Assembly (NCBI GenBank): GCA_964036275.1
Contig: OZ038439.1
Coordinates: forward strand, 5,475,912-5,539,911
Length of the DNA stretch: 64,000 nucleotides
Source of the DNA: Litoditis marina
Taxonomy: Eukaryota > Nematoda > Chromadorea > Rhabditida > Rhabditidae
Reading direction: 5' to 3'
Under the pieces are notes generated by a model. That model ran no database searches, had not been told where the DNA came from, and was given only the letters and a program-made list of their open reading frames with translations. A program made the position numbers and the translations under genes. This document shows, piece by piece, positions 46,328 to 56,611 of this stretch; the stretch's first letter is position 1; every line of letters begins with the position of its first letter.

Positions 46328-49300
46328 TCACGAGAAAACGTTGTAAACGTTGACCGATTTGTTATTATCGATTCTGTTTATAAAATCAACAGCGTCCAAC
46401 TGACTAACTACTGTTTTATCTTTGTAGTATCGATCGGTAGTTGAAAGAAGAAAGTCCCAGAACATTCGTTTGATAAACGGTTCATCTGACCACAGTCTCT
46501 TCAAGTTGGAAACAATATTTCCTATCATCATGGTTGTCTTCGGGCACAAAACTCCCAATCCACCACGTTTGATAGGCATCTGTACGTAATCACGGGGACC
46601 ACCTTTAATAGGGATGTTGTGTATTATTCTAGCTGCATCCATAACATTGCTAGAGAATTCAGTTATTTCTTTCATTAGGGGCGTGGCATTGCTCCCAATG
46701 TAGGTCACTCGAGGTAAAATAAACGTCTTAAGTGCGTCTAGTTTCTGATGTGGTTGTAGTTTACTGTCTGTTAACTTTCGCAGATCTTGACTACTCTGTT
46801 TGAATATATCGACACAGCTGGATTTGTGTTTTGCACTGAGATTGACTCCCAGGTATTTGTAGCTTGAGTTGTTATCGAGGACTCGAATCGGTTCGTTTCT
46901 GATACTCAGTGGGTTATGGTACAAAACTTTACCCCTGTGTATTGTCAGAGTGGCACACTTTCTGGGTTTGAAAACCAAGTTTAGTTTCTGAGCTTCCCTA
47001 TCCATAGAGTTCAACTCATTCTGGAGGTTGGCTACATTGTTGCACATAATAACCATGTCATCCGCAAAGGCCAGCAGTTTAATTCTGCTCTCAATAAATC
47101 GATGCCCAAGCGCTGTTTTGAGATGGTTTCTGATAAGATATTCCAAGCTAATGTTGAAGAGTGTTGGACTTATTGGGTCCCCTTGTTTAACTCCAGAATG
47201 CAGCGTGATAGGGTTGGTCAAATCGTCATTTGATGCCACCCGCATAGTACTATTGCAGTAGAAGTCACGTATAATACCAATAAATTCGGGTGGAAACCCG
47301 AACGTATCAAGAGAATGTAATATGAGTTCATGAGGTACAGAGCCAAAAGCATTGGTGAGATCTAGGAATGCTACTGAAATATTTCCTTTGGCAGCTCTGG
47401 CTTCATCTATTGCCGATCTGAGGATGCAGATATTTTCCGCGCATCCCTCTCTCTCTGAGAATCCCTTTTGGGCTTTGCTAATAAGACCAGAAACATTTTT
47501 CAGTCTGTTATTCCAAAGGCTACTGTATACCTTGTATAATGTACTCATTAAACTGATAGGTCTCCAGTTGCTCACATCAGACTCGTCTCCGTCTTTATAA
47601 ATGAGAACTGTTTCGGCCTCTTTCCAACAGTCTGGAATTTTCTGAATGAATTTGCATTCATTATATAGTGTAAGAAGTACTTCCATAGTCGGGTCCATAT
47701 CTCGCAAATGTTTGTACCGTAGCCCGTCTGGTCCAGGTGCAGTATCTTTTGCTTTTTTGAATACTAGGTCGATCTCTGACTTGGTAAAGTTTGCCATAAA
47801 ATTTGGAGGAATTCGAGCCTTTGTAATATCTGCACTCAATTTGTCTAGATCTTTCACATCAGTGTGAGTTTGTTTAGTGGTGTTTTTGAAGTATTTTTCC
47901 ACTTCAGTAGTAACAATCTTGCATTTCACACTCTCTTTTCCAGTAACCACATTGAAAGCCTTGGTGCGGTTTGTAGAATATAATTCTTTCATAACGGTTA
48001 TTGACTTTGTGTCAATGGTACGTTTTTCTTTAACAGTACGAGTTTTCACAGTCTGAACAGCCATTTCTCCCTCGATTCGGTCGGGAGGGGGTATTCTTTT
48101 GGTGATTTTCTCAACCGCTTCTAAATTGCCATTTGAGTTTTGTAGTGTGGCTACTGCCAGCTGGTCTACAACCCAATTCAAACGAGATAAACTTGAGCCT
48201 GCTTTTTTGTAATCAACAAACTGTTCTAAAAACCAATTTTTAATCAGTTCGGGATTTGTTGCAGTCTTTTCACGTTTACGTGTACAATTGTCTGCAGGTT
48301 TTGCAGGCTTGGGAACATTCATTTCAAGTAATTTGGGTATCATATACCTCTGTTCTGGAGTCAAGTGACGTAAAATACGTTGAATCTGCAAGTTGGACAT
48401 ATCGGGTGTAATTTGATCTACATCCCATCTTTTCTCTACTTTTGTCGAGAGAGACAGTGATCGCATTGTATCAGTTACTGTACATAATATTTCGGGTTCG
48501 GATAATGTTTTGAATGGGCTATCTTCAGCGATTTTTCTCTTATCGGGAGAATCAACGTTGGTTTTCAAATCTGGTGGTTTCGACATGATTTGCTTTGCCA
48601 CCTGGCTAGTGGGATCACTGACCACCTCATTTTGGGTGGTTAATAAAGTCGATTTCTGATTTACCCTGCAATCCAGCAGTCTGGTAGGAATAGTGCAAAT
48701 TGTTTGCCTTCTTTGTTGTGGGGTGGAACTGTCAATAGAACCAGTAGTTGATTCTGAGTTCTCTATGCCCCAATTCTGAAGTTCTTTGCGAAATGTTGTA
48801 CGAAATGAACGAAGTTCGTCCTCAGAGATTACGGTATTGTTCTGATTTATATATGCTTTTGAATACAGACATACATAAATGCCACAGTTAACTGTATCAT
48901 TTTTAGGCTGAGTAAGAGTATTGGTATACGAATGTTCAAAAATAGACACACCAAGAACCTCCTTGAACGTATTCTGGATAGTGCAGCTCATGGGCTCGCG
49001 ATAAGGATCGATATAAATTGCACTCTTTCCATTTCGAGAAATAATAGCTAGTCTCCAATGGCTTTCGTGACAGAAAGGAAATAACTTCTTTTTCGGTACA
49101 GATTCAATTGTAGTCAGTAAACTGGATAGATTGGGAGAAGAGTCTAATTTCTCATTTATCAGAATTGATTGCCAAATGCACGGATCAATTACTTCATAAT
49201 CGCCTTTTTGGTTGGACTGTTTGATGTATTCCAAAATCAGCTCATCATTCAGCCACGCTTTTGTACCGGTAGTATATTGAAGACAGTTGTACGGTAGCTT

Positions 49301-51076
49301 ACGGTTGGAGATGTTGGTAGCTCCCTTTATATGGGATGTGGTACAAGTAGAGGCAGACTGACTGGAACGAAATAGGTTGGCAGTACGGGCTGTCGTTGAG
49401 CTCAGCCTCTTTCCGTTGGTCACGTTATCGGTACACTCAGAAATAGTAGATAAATTCGGGTTTTGTAGTTTTTTCACCACATTTTCCGTCGCCAAATCTT
49501 TGGTAGCTGATCTAGTAAGCACACGATCAGATTGTTTGTGAAGGCTCAGTATAACACTTTGTGATAATTTTTCCGGAGAAATTTTCTTTACCGGGCTTAT
49601 TTGTACCGAATTAACTTTCGCTCTAGTGACACGCTTTTGTATAACTTTCATTTGTTCGGCCACTTTCATCGAACCTTTGTAAGCATCTCTAATTCCGGAT
49701 TTTTGGGCTGGACGGCGAATTTCCGTATTTCGCTTAATAACTGGTTTGGGGGGAATACGACCACAGAAACACGTGGTTTTAATTCTGGAAACAGTCAGGT
49801 TGGGAACATATCGTTCACAGGGAAACACATCTGAACACTCTCCTTTAACTTTTCGAAGACTGGAGTGGTGTTCATCAAAATGGTCTTTCATCACGTGTGA
49901 GTTCGCATGGCTACTACCAACTAAATTACAGATGTGGCATTTCAACACACATTGGGTAGGTTTTGCCTTCTTAAGCGAATGGACAGATTTCATATGAGCT
50001 TTCAATTTGTACCTAGCGGAAGTACTATTATCGCTATTAGTAATGCTGTTGAACACAATGTCTGTTTTTCCATTCTCATAACAAACTGGGCAATGTAAAA
50101 CCCTAGATTCAGGTATGGTAACAATAAGTTTCTGGTCCTCACTGTTCCATTCGGGAATGGTACAATCTGGAATATGAATGGAAGTCTTTTTTACAATATA
50201 CTTTGATACAGTTGAAACTATGAGTTCTTTCGAACACGGAATACCAGTATTTGTTGTCGACTCTTCAGTCCTATGTCCACCCCCAACTATAACACGTTTC
50301 CGTAAGTCAGGTGGTTTCAAGTGTTTTTCTAACTTAACTCTCCTCCACCCAGTCATGGTTAGGTTGACTGTGCAAAGTAGGGCAAAGAAGATGTGTCCAA
50401 TACAAAGAAAATCAATTATTGTCTCAGTCTGTGAATGTCTGTTCCCACCCTCACGTATGTTACTTGCCAACAGGGTTTGTTTGCTAGCAGGTTGAACACA
50501 ATCTAAGAGGTCAGGATGATATCGATTGTCCAAAACATCAGGCCGGTGTGAAAATGATGGAGATTCTATTATTAGGAAAGAATCAACCAAACATAATTTA
50601 CACCATTTTCCTGTACAAAACATATACGAAAAATCGTCTTTTATCACGGAACCCGAACCCGTGAGAAAAGAGTAAGCAGAGTTGAGATTTTTGGTGCCGA
50701 ATAGCACTCTATCTCGAAAAAAGCTACCTGTGTAATCAGTGTTGCTAGCACTCTCACACAGGGATCCAGCTGATAGAGTCTTTCCGGAATCTACACGGTA
50801 GTGATCTCCGACAACTGTACGTCCGACCCTTTCCAAGTGGTCGATCCGTTTTCCTCCAACCTTATATTGGGGAGGCTTGGGTGGGTGAGTTGTCACAAGA
50901 CAAGTGTCAAGTGGTCTCGGCAACAAGGCATTGGTAACTGGGTTCTCACTCCTTAATCCATCTACTTCCGCACTTGCTAATATCTCAATGGTAACCAAGG
51001 TTAGCCAAACGAGGAGGGGGCGCAGAGGTGGGTAAGCTGCCAAACACGGGCGAACGACGAACATAGAGATAATCAT
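46328..51076 (-). CDS. NeSL polyprotein: zinc fingers, Ulp1 protease, reverse transcriptase
   Basis: 1,582 codons. Approximate residues: C2H2-type fingers 328-405 (CPVC...HMKSVH and CHIC...HFDEHH); Ulp1/SENP-like cysteine protease 605-765 with WLNDELI, catalytic His in ESHWRLAII, Asp in YIDPY, then Gln and Cys in TQPKNDTVNCGIYVC; reverse transcriptase about 1100-1430 with APGPDG, NWRPISL, FLDLTNAFGSVPH, HSGVKQGDPISP and the catalytic AFADDMV. These residues are intact. Known: the enzyme primes reverse transcription from the cleaved target; the protease's role in NeSL elements is unknown. The first ATG is only about 7 bases from the 5' junction and a stop lies upstream in the flank, so the true start may be lost. 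The frame ends at a TGA directly followed by an in-frame ATG. Confidence 0.92.
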   Translation of the reverse strand: MIISMFVVRPCLAAYPPLRPLLVWLTLVTIEILASAEVDGLRSENPVTNALLPRPLDTCLVTTHPPKPPQYKVGGKRIDHLERVGRTVVGDHYRVDSGKTLSAGSLCESASNTDYTGSFFRDRVLFGTKNLNSAYSFLTGSGSVIKDDFSYMFCTGKWCKLCLVDSFLIIESPSFSHRPDVLDNRYHPDLLDCVQPASKQTLLASNIREGGNRHSQTETIIDFLCIGHIFFALLCTVNLTMTGWRRVKLEKHLKPPDLRKRVIVGGGHRTEESTTNTGIPCSKELIVSTVSKYIVKKTSIHIPDCTIPEWNSEDQKLIVTIPESRVLHCPVCYENGKTDIVFNSITNSDNSTSARYKLKAHMKSVHSLKKAKPTQCVLKCHICNLVGSSHANSHVMKDHFDEHHSSLRKVKGECSDVFPCERYVPNLTVSRIKTTCFCGRIPPKPVIKRNTEIRRPAQKSGIRDAYKGSMKVAEQMKVIQKRVTRAKVNSVQISPVKKISPEKLSQSVILSLHKQSDRVLTRSATKDLATENVVKKLQNPNLSTISECTDNVTNGKRLSSTTARTANLFRSSQSASTCTTSHIKGATNISNRKLPYNCLQYTTGTKAWLNDELILEYIKQSNQKGDYEVIDPCIWQSILINEKLDSSPNLSSLLTTIESVPKKKLFPFCHESHWRLAIISRNGKSAIYIDPYREPMSCTIQNTFKEVLGVSIFEHSYTNTLTQPKNDTVNCGIYVCLYSKAYINQNNTVISEDELRSFRTTFRKELQNWGIENSESTTGSIDSSTPQQRRQTICTIPTRLLDCRVNQKSTLLTTQNEVVSDPTSQVAKQIMSKPPDLKTNVDSPDKRKIAEDSPFKTLSEPEILCTVTDTMRSLSLSTKVEKRWDVDQITPDMSNLQIQRILRHLTPEQRYMIPKLLEMNVPKPAKPADNCTRKREKTATNPELIKNWFLEQFVDYKKAGSSLSRLNWVVDQLAVATLQNSNGNLEAVEKITKRIPPPDRIEGEMAVQTVKTRTVKEKRTIDTKSITVMKELYSTNRTKAFNVVTGKESVKCKIVTTEVEKYFKNTTKQTHTDVKDLDKLSADITKARIPPNFMANFTKSEIDLVFKKAKDTAPGPDGLRYKHLRDMDPTMEVLLTLYNECKFIQKIPDCWKEAETVLIYKDGDESDVSNWRPISLMSTLYKVYSSLWNNRLKNVSGLISKAQKGFSEREGCAENICILRSAIDEARAAKGNISVAFLDLTNAFGSVPHELILHSLDTFGFPPEFIGIIRDFYCNSTMRVASNDDLTNPITLHSGVKQGDPISPTLFNISLEYLIRNHLKTALGHRFIESRIKLLAFADDMVIMCNNVANLQNELNSMDREAQKLNLVFKPRKCATLTIHRGKVLYHNPLSIRNEPIRVLDNNSSYKYLGVNLSAKHKSSCVDIFKQSSQDLRKLTDSKLQPHQKLDALKTFILPRVTYIGSNATPLMKEITEFSSNVMDAARIIHNIPIKGGPRDYVQMPIKRGGLGVLCPKTTMMIGNIVSNLKRLWSDEPFIKRMFWDFLLSTTDRYYKDKTVVSQLDAVDFINRIDNNKSVNVYNVFS

Positions 51077-51083
51077 TGAAACT

Positions 51084-51437
51084 CTTGCTGAGATGATATA
51101 TTCCGTTTATTTGTTGCTGTGTTTTTAGTTTGATCTCGTTGAATGTCGAAAATTATGATGTGTAACAGCTAAAGTACTATCAACTTCTACTTTGAACCTT
51201 TTTATTGCTCACCCGGATACCCCGAGCAAGCTTTCCAAAAATTAGGTTCAAACACATCTTTCGATGGTTTTCTCCTAAGTACCTTGAGATACTGGGTTTA
51301 AACCAACGATAAGGAGAAATGGGATCAGGACGTTCCCTGGTTCGTCGTATCTAATATTGGTAGTGCGACAGACGAGAGCAGTTAGACGCAGACAGGAAGC
51401 AAAAGCGAGAGCGATGATAAAAGATGGAGAGATCAGA
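51084..51437 (-). repeat. 404-bp satellite, block A4 (one SL RNA gene)
   Basis: Starts with CTTGCTGAGATGATATATTC at the NeSL 5' junction, so the unit is cut in its spacer, and includes the SL gene with leader start at 51304. It then changes to the B transition module. Confidence 0.85.
51207..51304 (-). ncRNA. SL RNA gene, copy 19
   Basis: Consensus leader and body, with one change (TTATTGCTC) at the terminal stem edge. It is the SL gene nearest to the NeSL 5' end. Confidence 0.83.
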
Positions 51438-54400
51438 TTTGCACACTCACAAAATTTCGTGAACTCCGCTACTCGCATAGTTTCGTGAAATCGGCTACCC
51501 ACAGAATTTTGTTAACTTGTTACTCACAGAATTTTGTGTTGGTTACTCACGTAATGATGTTAATTTGTTACTCACAGAATTATGTGAGTGAGTAAGATTG
51601 TAAGCAAGTTCAACTTTCCTTTATAGTTCCTAATCTTTCTTTCTTGTAAAACGATTAGCAAAGTACAAACCAACGTGTCAAACAGGCTGAACATTGTTTT
51701 CAACTTTTCTGAGGCTCACTCGCAGAATTATGTGAGTGAGTAAGATTGTAAGCAAGTTCAACTTTCCTTTATAGTTCCTAATCTGTCTCTCTTGTAAAAC
51801 GATTAGCAAAGTACAAACCAAAGTGTCAAACAGGCTGAACATTGTTTTCAACTTTTCTGAGGCTCACTCACAGAATTATGTGAGTGAGCAAGATTGTAAG
51901 CAAGTTCAACTTTCCTTTATAGTTCCTAATCTTTCTTTCTTGTAAAACGATTAGCAAAGTACAAACCAACGTGTCAAACAGGCTGAACATTGTTTTCAAC
52001 TTTTCTGAGGCTCACTCACAGAATTATGTGAGTGAGCAAGATTGTAAGCAAGTTCAACTCTACTTTATAGTTCCTAATCTTTCTCTCTTGTAAAACGATT
52101 AGCAAAGTACAAACCAACGTGTCAAACAGGCTGAACATTGTTTTCAACTTTTCTGAGGCTCACTCACAGAATTATGTGAGTGAGTAAGATTGTAAGCAAG
52201 TTCAACTTTACTTTATAGTTCCTAATCTTTCTTTCTTGTAAAACGGTAAGCAAACTATAAAACAACGTGTTAAATAGGCTGAACATTGTTTTCAACTTTT
52301 CTGAGGCTCACTCACAGAATTATGTGAGTGAGTAAGATTGTAAGCAAGTTCAACTTTCCTTTATAGTTCCTAATCTTTCTTTCTTGTAAAACGATTAGCA
52401 AAGTACAAACCAACGTGTCAAACAGGCTGAACATTGTTTTCAACTTTTCTGAGGCTCACTCACAGAATTATGTGAGTGAGCAAGATTGTAAGCAAGTTCA
52501 ACTTTCCTTTATAGTTCCTAATCTTTCTTTCTTGTAAAACGATTAGCAAAGTACAAACCAACGTGTCAAACAGGCTGAACATTGTTTTCAACTTTTCTGA
52601 GGCTCACTCACAGAATTATGTGAGTGAGTAAGATTGTAAGCAAGTTCAACTCTACTTTATAGTTCCTAATCTTTCTTTCTTGTAAAACGATTAGCAAAGT
52701 ACAAACCAACGTGTCAAACAGGCTGAACATTGTTTTCATCTTTTCTGAGGCTCACTCACAGAATTATGTGAGTGAGCAAGATTGTAAGCAAGTTCAACTT
52801 TCCTTTATAGTTCCTAATCTTTCTTTCTTGTAAAACGATTAGCAAAGTACAAACCAACGTGTCAAACAGGCTGAACATTGTTTTCAACTTTTCTGAGGCT
52901 CACTCACAGAATTATGTGAGTGAGCAAGATTGTAAGCAAGTTCAACTTTCCTTTATAGTTCCTAATCTTTCTTTCTTGTAAAACGATTAGCAAAGTACAA
53001 ACCAACGTGTCAAACAGGCTGAACATTGTTTTCAACTTTTCTGAGGCTCACTCACAGAATTATGTGAGTGAGCAAGATTGTAAGCAAGTTCAACTTTCCT
53101 TTATAGTTCCTAATCTTTCTTTCTTGTAAAACGATTAGCAAAGTACAAACCAACGTGTCAAACAGGCTGAACATTGTTTTCAACTTTTCTGAGGCTCACT
53201 CACAGAATTATGTGAGTGAGCAAGATTGTAAGCAAGTTCAACTTTCCTTTATAGTTCCTAATCTTTCTTTCTTGTAAAACGATTAGCAAAGTACAAACCA
53301 ACGTGTCAAACAGGCTGAACATTGTTTTCAACTTTTCTGAGGCTCACTCACAGAATTATGTGAGTGAGCAAGATTGTAAGCAAGTTCAACTCTACTTTAT
53401 AGTTCCTAATCTTTCTCTCTTGTAAAACGATTAGCAAAGTACAAACCAACGTGTCAAACAGGCTGAACATTGTTTTCAACTTTTCTGAGGCTCACTCACA
53501 GAATTATGTGAGTGAGTAAGATTGTAAGCAAGTTCAACTTTCCTTTATAGTTTCTAATCTTTCTTTCTTGTAAAACGATTAGCAAAGTACAAACCAACGT
53601 GTCAAACAGGCTGAACATTGTTTTCAACTTTTCTGAGGCTCACTCACAGAATTATGTGAGTGAGTAAGATTGTAAGCAAGTTCAACTTTCCTTTATAGTT
53701 CCTAATCTGTCTCTCTTGTAAAACGATTAGCAAAGTACAAACCAAAGTGTCAAACAGGCTGAACATTGTTTTCAACTTTTCTGAGGCTCACTCACAGAAT
53801 TATGTGAGTGAGCAAGATTGTAAGCAAGTTCAACTTTCCTTTATAGTTCCTAATCTTTCTTTCTTGTGAAACGATTAGCAAAGTACAAACCAACGTGTCA
53901 AACAGGCTGAACATTGTTTTCAACATTTCTGAGGCTCACTCACAGAATTATGTGAGTGAGTAAGATTGTAAGCAAGTTCAACTTTCCTTTATAGTTCCTA
54001 ATCTGTCTCTCTTGTAAAACGATTAGCAAAGTACAAACCAAAGTGTCAAACAGGCTGAACATTGTTTTCAACTTTTCTGAGGCTCACTCACAGAATTATG
54101 TGAGTGAGCAAGATTGTAAGCAAGTTCAACTCTACTTTATAGTTCCTAATCTTTCTCTCTTGTAAAACGATTAGCAAAGTACAAACCAACGTGTCAAACA
54201 GGCTGAACATTGTTTTCAACTTTTCTGAGGCTCACTCACAGAATTATGTGAGTGAGTAAGATTGTAAGCAAGTTCAACTTTACTTTATAGTTCCTAATCT
54301 TTCTTTCTTGTAAAACGGTAAGCAAACTATAAAACAACGTGTTAAATAGGCTGAACATTGTTTTCAACTTTTCTGAGGCTCACTCACAGAATTATGTGAG

Positions 54401-55106
54401 TGAGTAAGATTGTAAGCAAGTTCAACTTTACTTTATAGTTCCTAATCTTTCTTTCTTGTAAAACGGTAAGCAAACTATAAAACAACGTGTTAAACAGGCT
54501 GAACATTGTTTTCAACTTTTCTGAGGCTCACTCACAGAATTATGTGAGTGAGTAAGATTGTAAGCAAGTTCAACTTTCCTTTATAGTTCCTAATCTGTCT
54601 CTCTTGTAAAACGATTAGCAAAGTACAAACCAAAGTGTCAAACAGGCTGAACATTGTTTTCAACTTTTCTGAGGCTCACTCACAGAATTATGTGAGTGAG
54701 TAAGATTGTAAGCAAGTTCAACTTTACTTTATAGTTCCTAATCTTTCTCTCTTGTAAAACGATTAGCAAAGTACAAACCAAAGTGTCAAACAGGCTGAAC
54801 ATTGTTTTCAACTTTTCTGAGGCTCACTCACAGAATTATGTGAGTGAGTAAGATTGTAAGCAAGTTCAACTCTACTTTATAGTTCCTAATCTTTCTCTCT
54901 TGTAAAACGATTAGCAAAGTACAAACCAACGTGTCAAACAGGCTGAACATTGTTTTCAACTTTTCTGAGGCTCACTCACAGAATTATGTGAGTGAGTAAG
55001 ATTGTAAGCAAGTTCAACTTTACTTTATGGTTCCTAATCTTTCTCTCTTGTAAAACGATTAGCAAAGTACAAACCAACGTGTCAAACAGGCTGAACATTG
55101 TTTTCA
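51438..55106. repeat. 148-bp satellite, block B4 (about 24 units)
   Basis: Transition module, then about 24 units. Many here have GAGTGAGCAAGATTG and AACTTTCCTTTATAG. A variant with TCTGTCTCTC and CCAAAGTGTC occurs several times, showing local spread of sub-variants. The right junction reads TTTTCAACCTGTTGAATG. Confidence 0.9.
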
Positions 55107-55178
55107 ACCTGTTGAATGTCGAAAATTATGATGTGTAACAGCTAAAGTACTACCAATTTCTGCTTTGACCTTTTTATC

Positions 55179-55276
55179 GCTCACCCGGATACCCCGAGCA
55201 AGCTTTCCAAAAATTAGGTTCAAACACATCTTTCGATGGTTTTCTCCTAAGTACCTTGAGATACTGGGTATAAACC
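55179..55276 (-). ncRNA. SL RNA gene, copy 20 (leader position 7 variant)
   Basis: The leader begins GGTTTATACCCAG (A7 to T). Such TATA-containing leaders also exist in nematode SL2 families, from memory. The body is intact. Confidence 0.82.
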
Positions 55277-55582
55277 AACGAAAAGGAGAAATGGAATCAG
55301 GACGTTCCCTGGTTCGTCGTATCTAATATTGGTAGTGCGACAGACGAGAGCAGTGAGACGCAGACAGTAAGCAAAAGCGAGAGCAATGATAAAAGATGGA
55401 GAGATCAGAGCGAAATCTAACATTTGATCAACTAACTCGCTCTGTGAACCGATAAGTAGCTTGCTGAGATGATATATTCCGTTGATTTGTTGCTGTCTTT
55501 GTAGTTTGATCTCGTTGAATGTCGAAAATTATGATGTGTAACAGCTAAAGTACTATCAACTTCTACTTTGAACCTTTTTATC

Positions 55583-55680
55583 GCTCACCCGGATACCCCG
55601 AGCAAGCTTTCCAAAAATTAGGTTCAAACACATCTTTCGATGGTTTTCTCCTAAGTACCTTGAGATACTGGGTTTAAACC
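55583..55680 (-). ncRNA. SL RNA gene, copy 21
   Basis: Consensus leader and body. Confidence 0.86.
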
Positions 55681-55986
55681 AACGAAAAGGAGAAATGGAA
55701 TCAGGACGTTCCCTGGTTCGACGTATCTAATATTGGTAGTGCGACAGACGAGAGCAGTGAGACGCAGACAGTAAGCGAATGCGAGAGCAAAGATAAAAGA
55801 TGGAGAGAACAGAGCGAGATCTAACATTTGATCAACTAACTCGCTCTGTGAACCGATAAGTAGCTTGCTGAGATGATATATTCCGTTGATTTGTTGCTGT
55901 GTTTGTAGTTTGATCTCGTTGAATGTCGAAAATTATGATGTGTAACAGCTAAAGTACTATCAACTTCTACTTTGAACCTTTTTATC

Positions 55987-56084
55987 GCTCACCCGGATAC
56001 CCCGAGCAAGCTTTCCAAAAATTAGGTTCAAACACATCTTTCGATGGTTTTCTCCTAAGTACCTTGAGATACTGGGTTTAAACC
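55987..56084 (-). ncRNA. SL RNA gene, copy 22
   Basis: Consensus leader and body. Confidence 0.86.
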
Positions 56085-56390
56085 AACGAAAAGGAGAAAT
56101 GGAATCAGGACGCTCCCTGGTTCGACGTATCTAATATTGGTAGTGCGACAGACGAGAGCAGTGAGACGCAGACAGTAAGCGAATGCGAGAGCAAAGATAA
56201 AAGATGGAGAGAACAGAGCGAGATCTAACATTTGATCAACTAACTCGCTCTGTGAACCGGAAAGTAGCTTGCTGAGATGATATATTCCGTTGAGTTGTTG
56301 CTGTGTTTGTAGTTTGATCTCGTTGAATGTCGAAAATTATGATGTGTAACAGCTAAAGTACTATCAACTCCTACTTTGAACCTTTTTATC

Positions 56391-56488
56391 GCTCACCCGG
56401 ATACCCCGAGCAAGCTTTCCAAAAATTAGGTTCAAACACATCTTTCGATGGTTTTCTCCTAAGTACCTTGAGATACTGGGTTTAAACC
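56391..56488 (-). ncRNA. SL RNA gene, copy 23
   Basis: Consensus leader and body; last copy before block B5. Confidence 0.84.
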
Positions 56489-56611
56489 AACGAAGAGGAG
56501 AAATGGAATCAGGACGTCCCCTGGTTCGTCGTATCTAATATTGGTAGTGCGACAGACGAGAGCAGTTAGACGCAGACAGTAAGCAAAAGCGAGAGCAATG
56601 ATAAAAGATGG

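Larger units (their letters stand above)
43760..51083 (-). mobile_element. NeSL-clade non-LTR retrotransposon in the SL RNA array
   Basis: A 7.3-kb element on the minus strand interrupts the SL satellite. Order in sense direction: 5' junction at about 51083 (seven bases before the first ATG), zinc fingers, Ulp1-like protease, reverse transcriptase, in-frame TGA, zinc knuckle, restriction-like endonuclease, a 3' region with duplicated 132-bp segments, and 86-bp tandem repeats reaching 43760. Known: NeSL-1 of C. elegans has this domain order and inserts in SL1 genes. Here the 3' end abuts an SL RNA gene at about +42 and the 5' end abuts SL spacer. The near absence of a 5' UTR suggests 5' truncation or an uncertain start. 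Confidence 0.9.
55107..56611 (-). repeat. 404-bp satellite, block A5 (four SL RNA genes)
   Basis: SL leaders start at 55276 (variant), 55680, 56084 and 56488, at 404-bp spacing. The block ends in the same transition module as A3 and A4. Confidence 0.9.
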
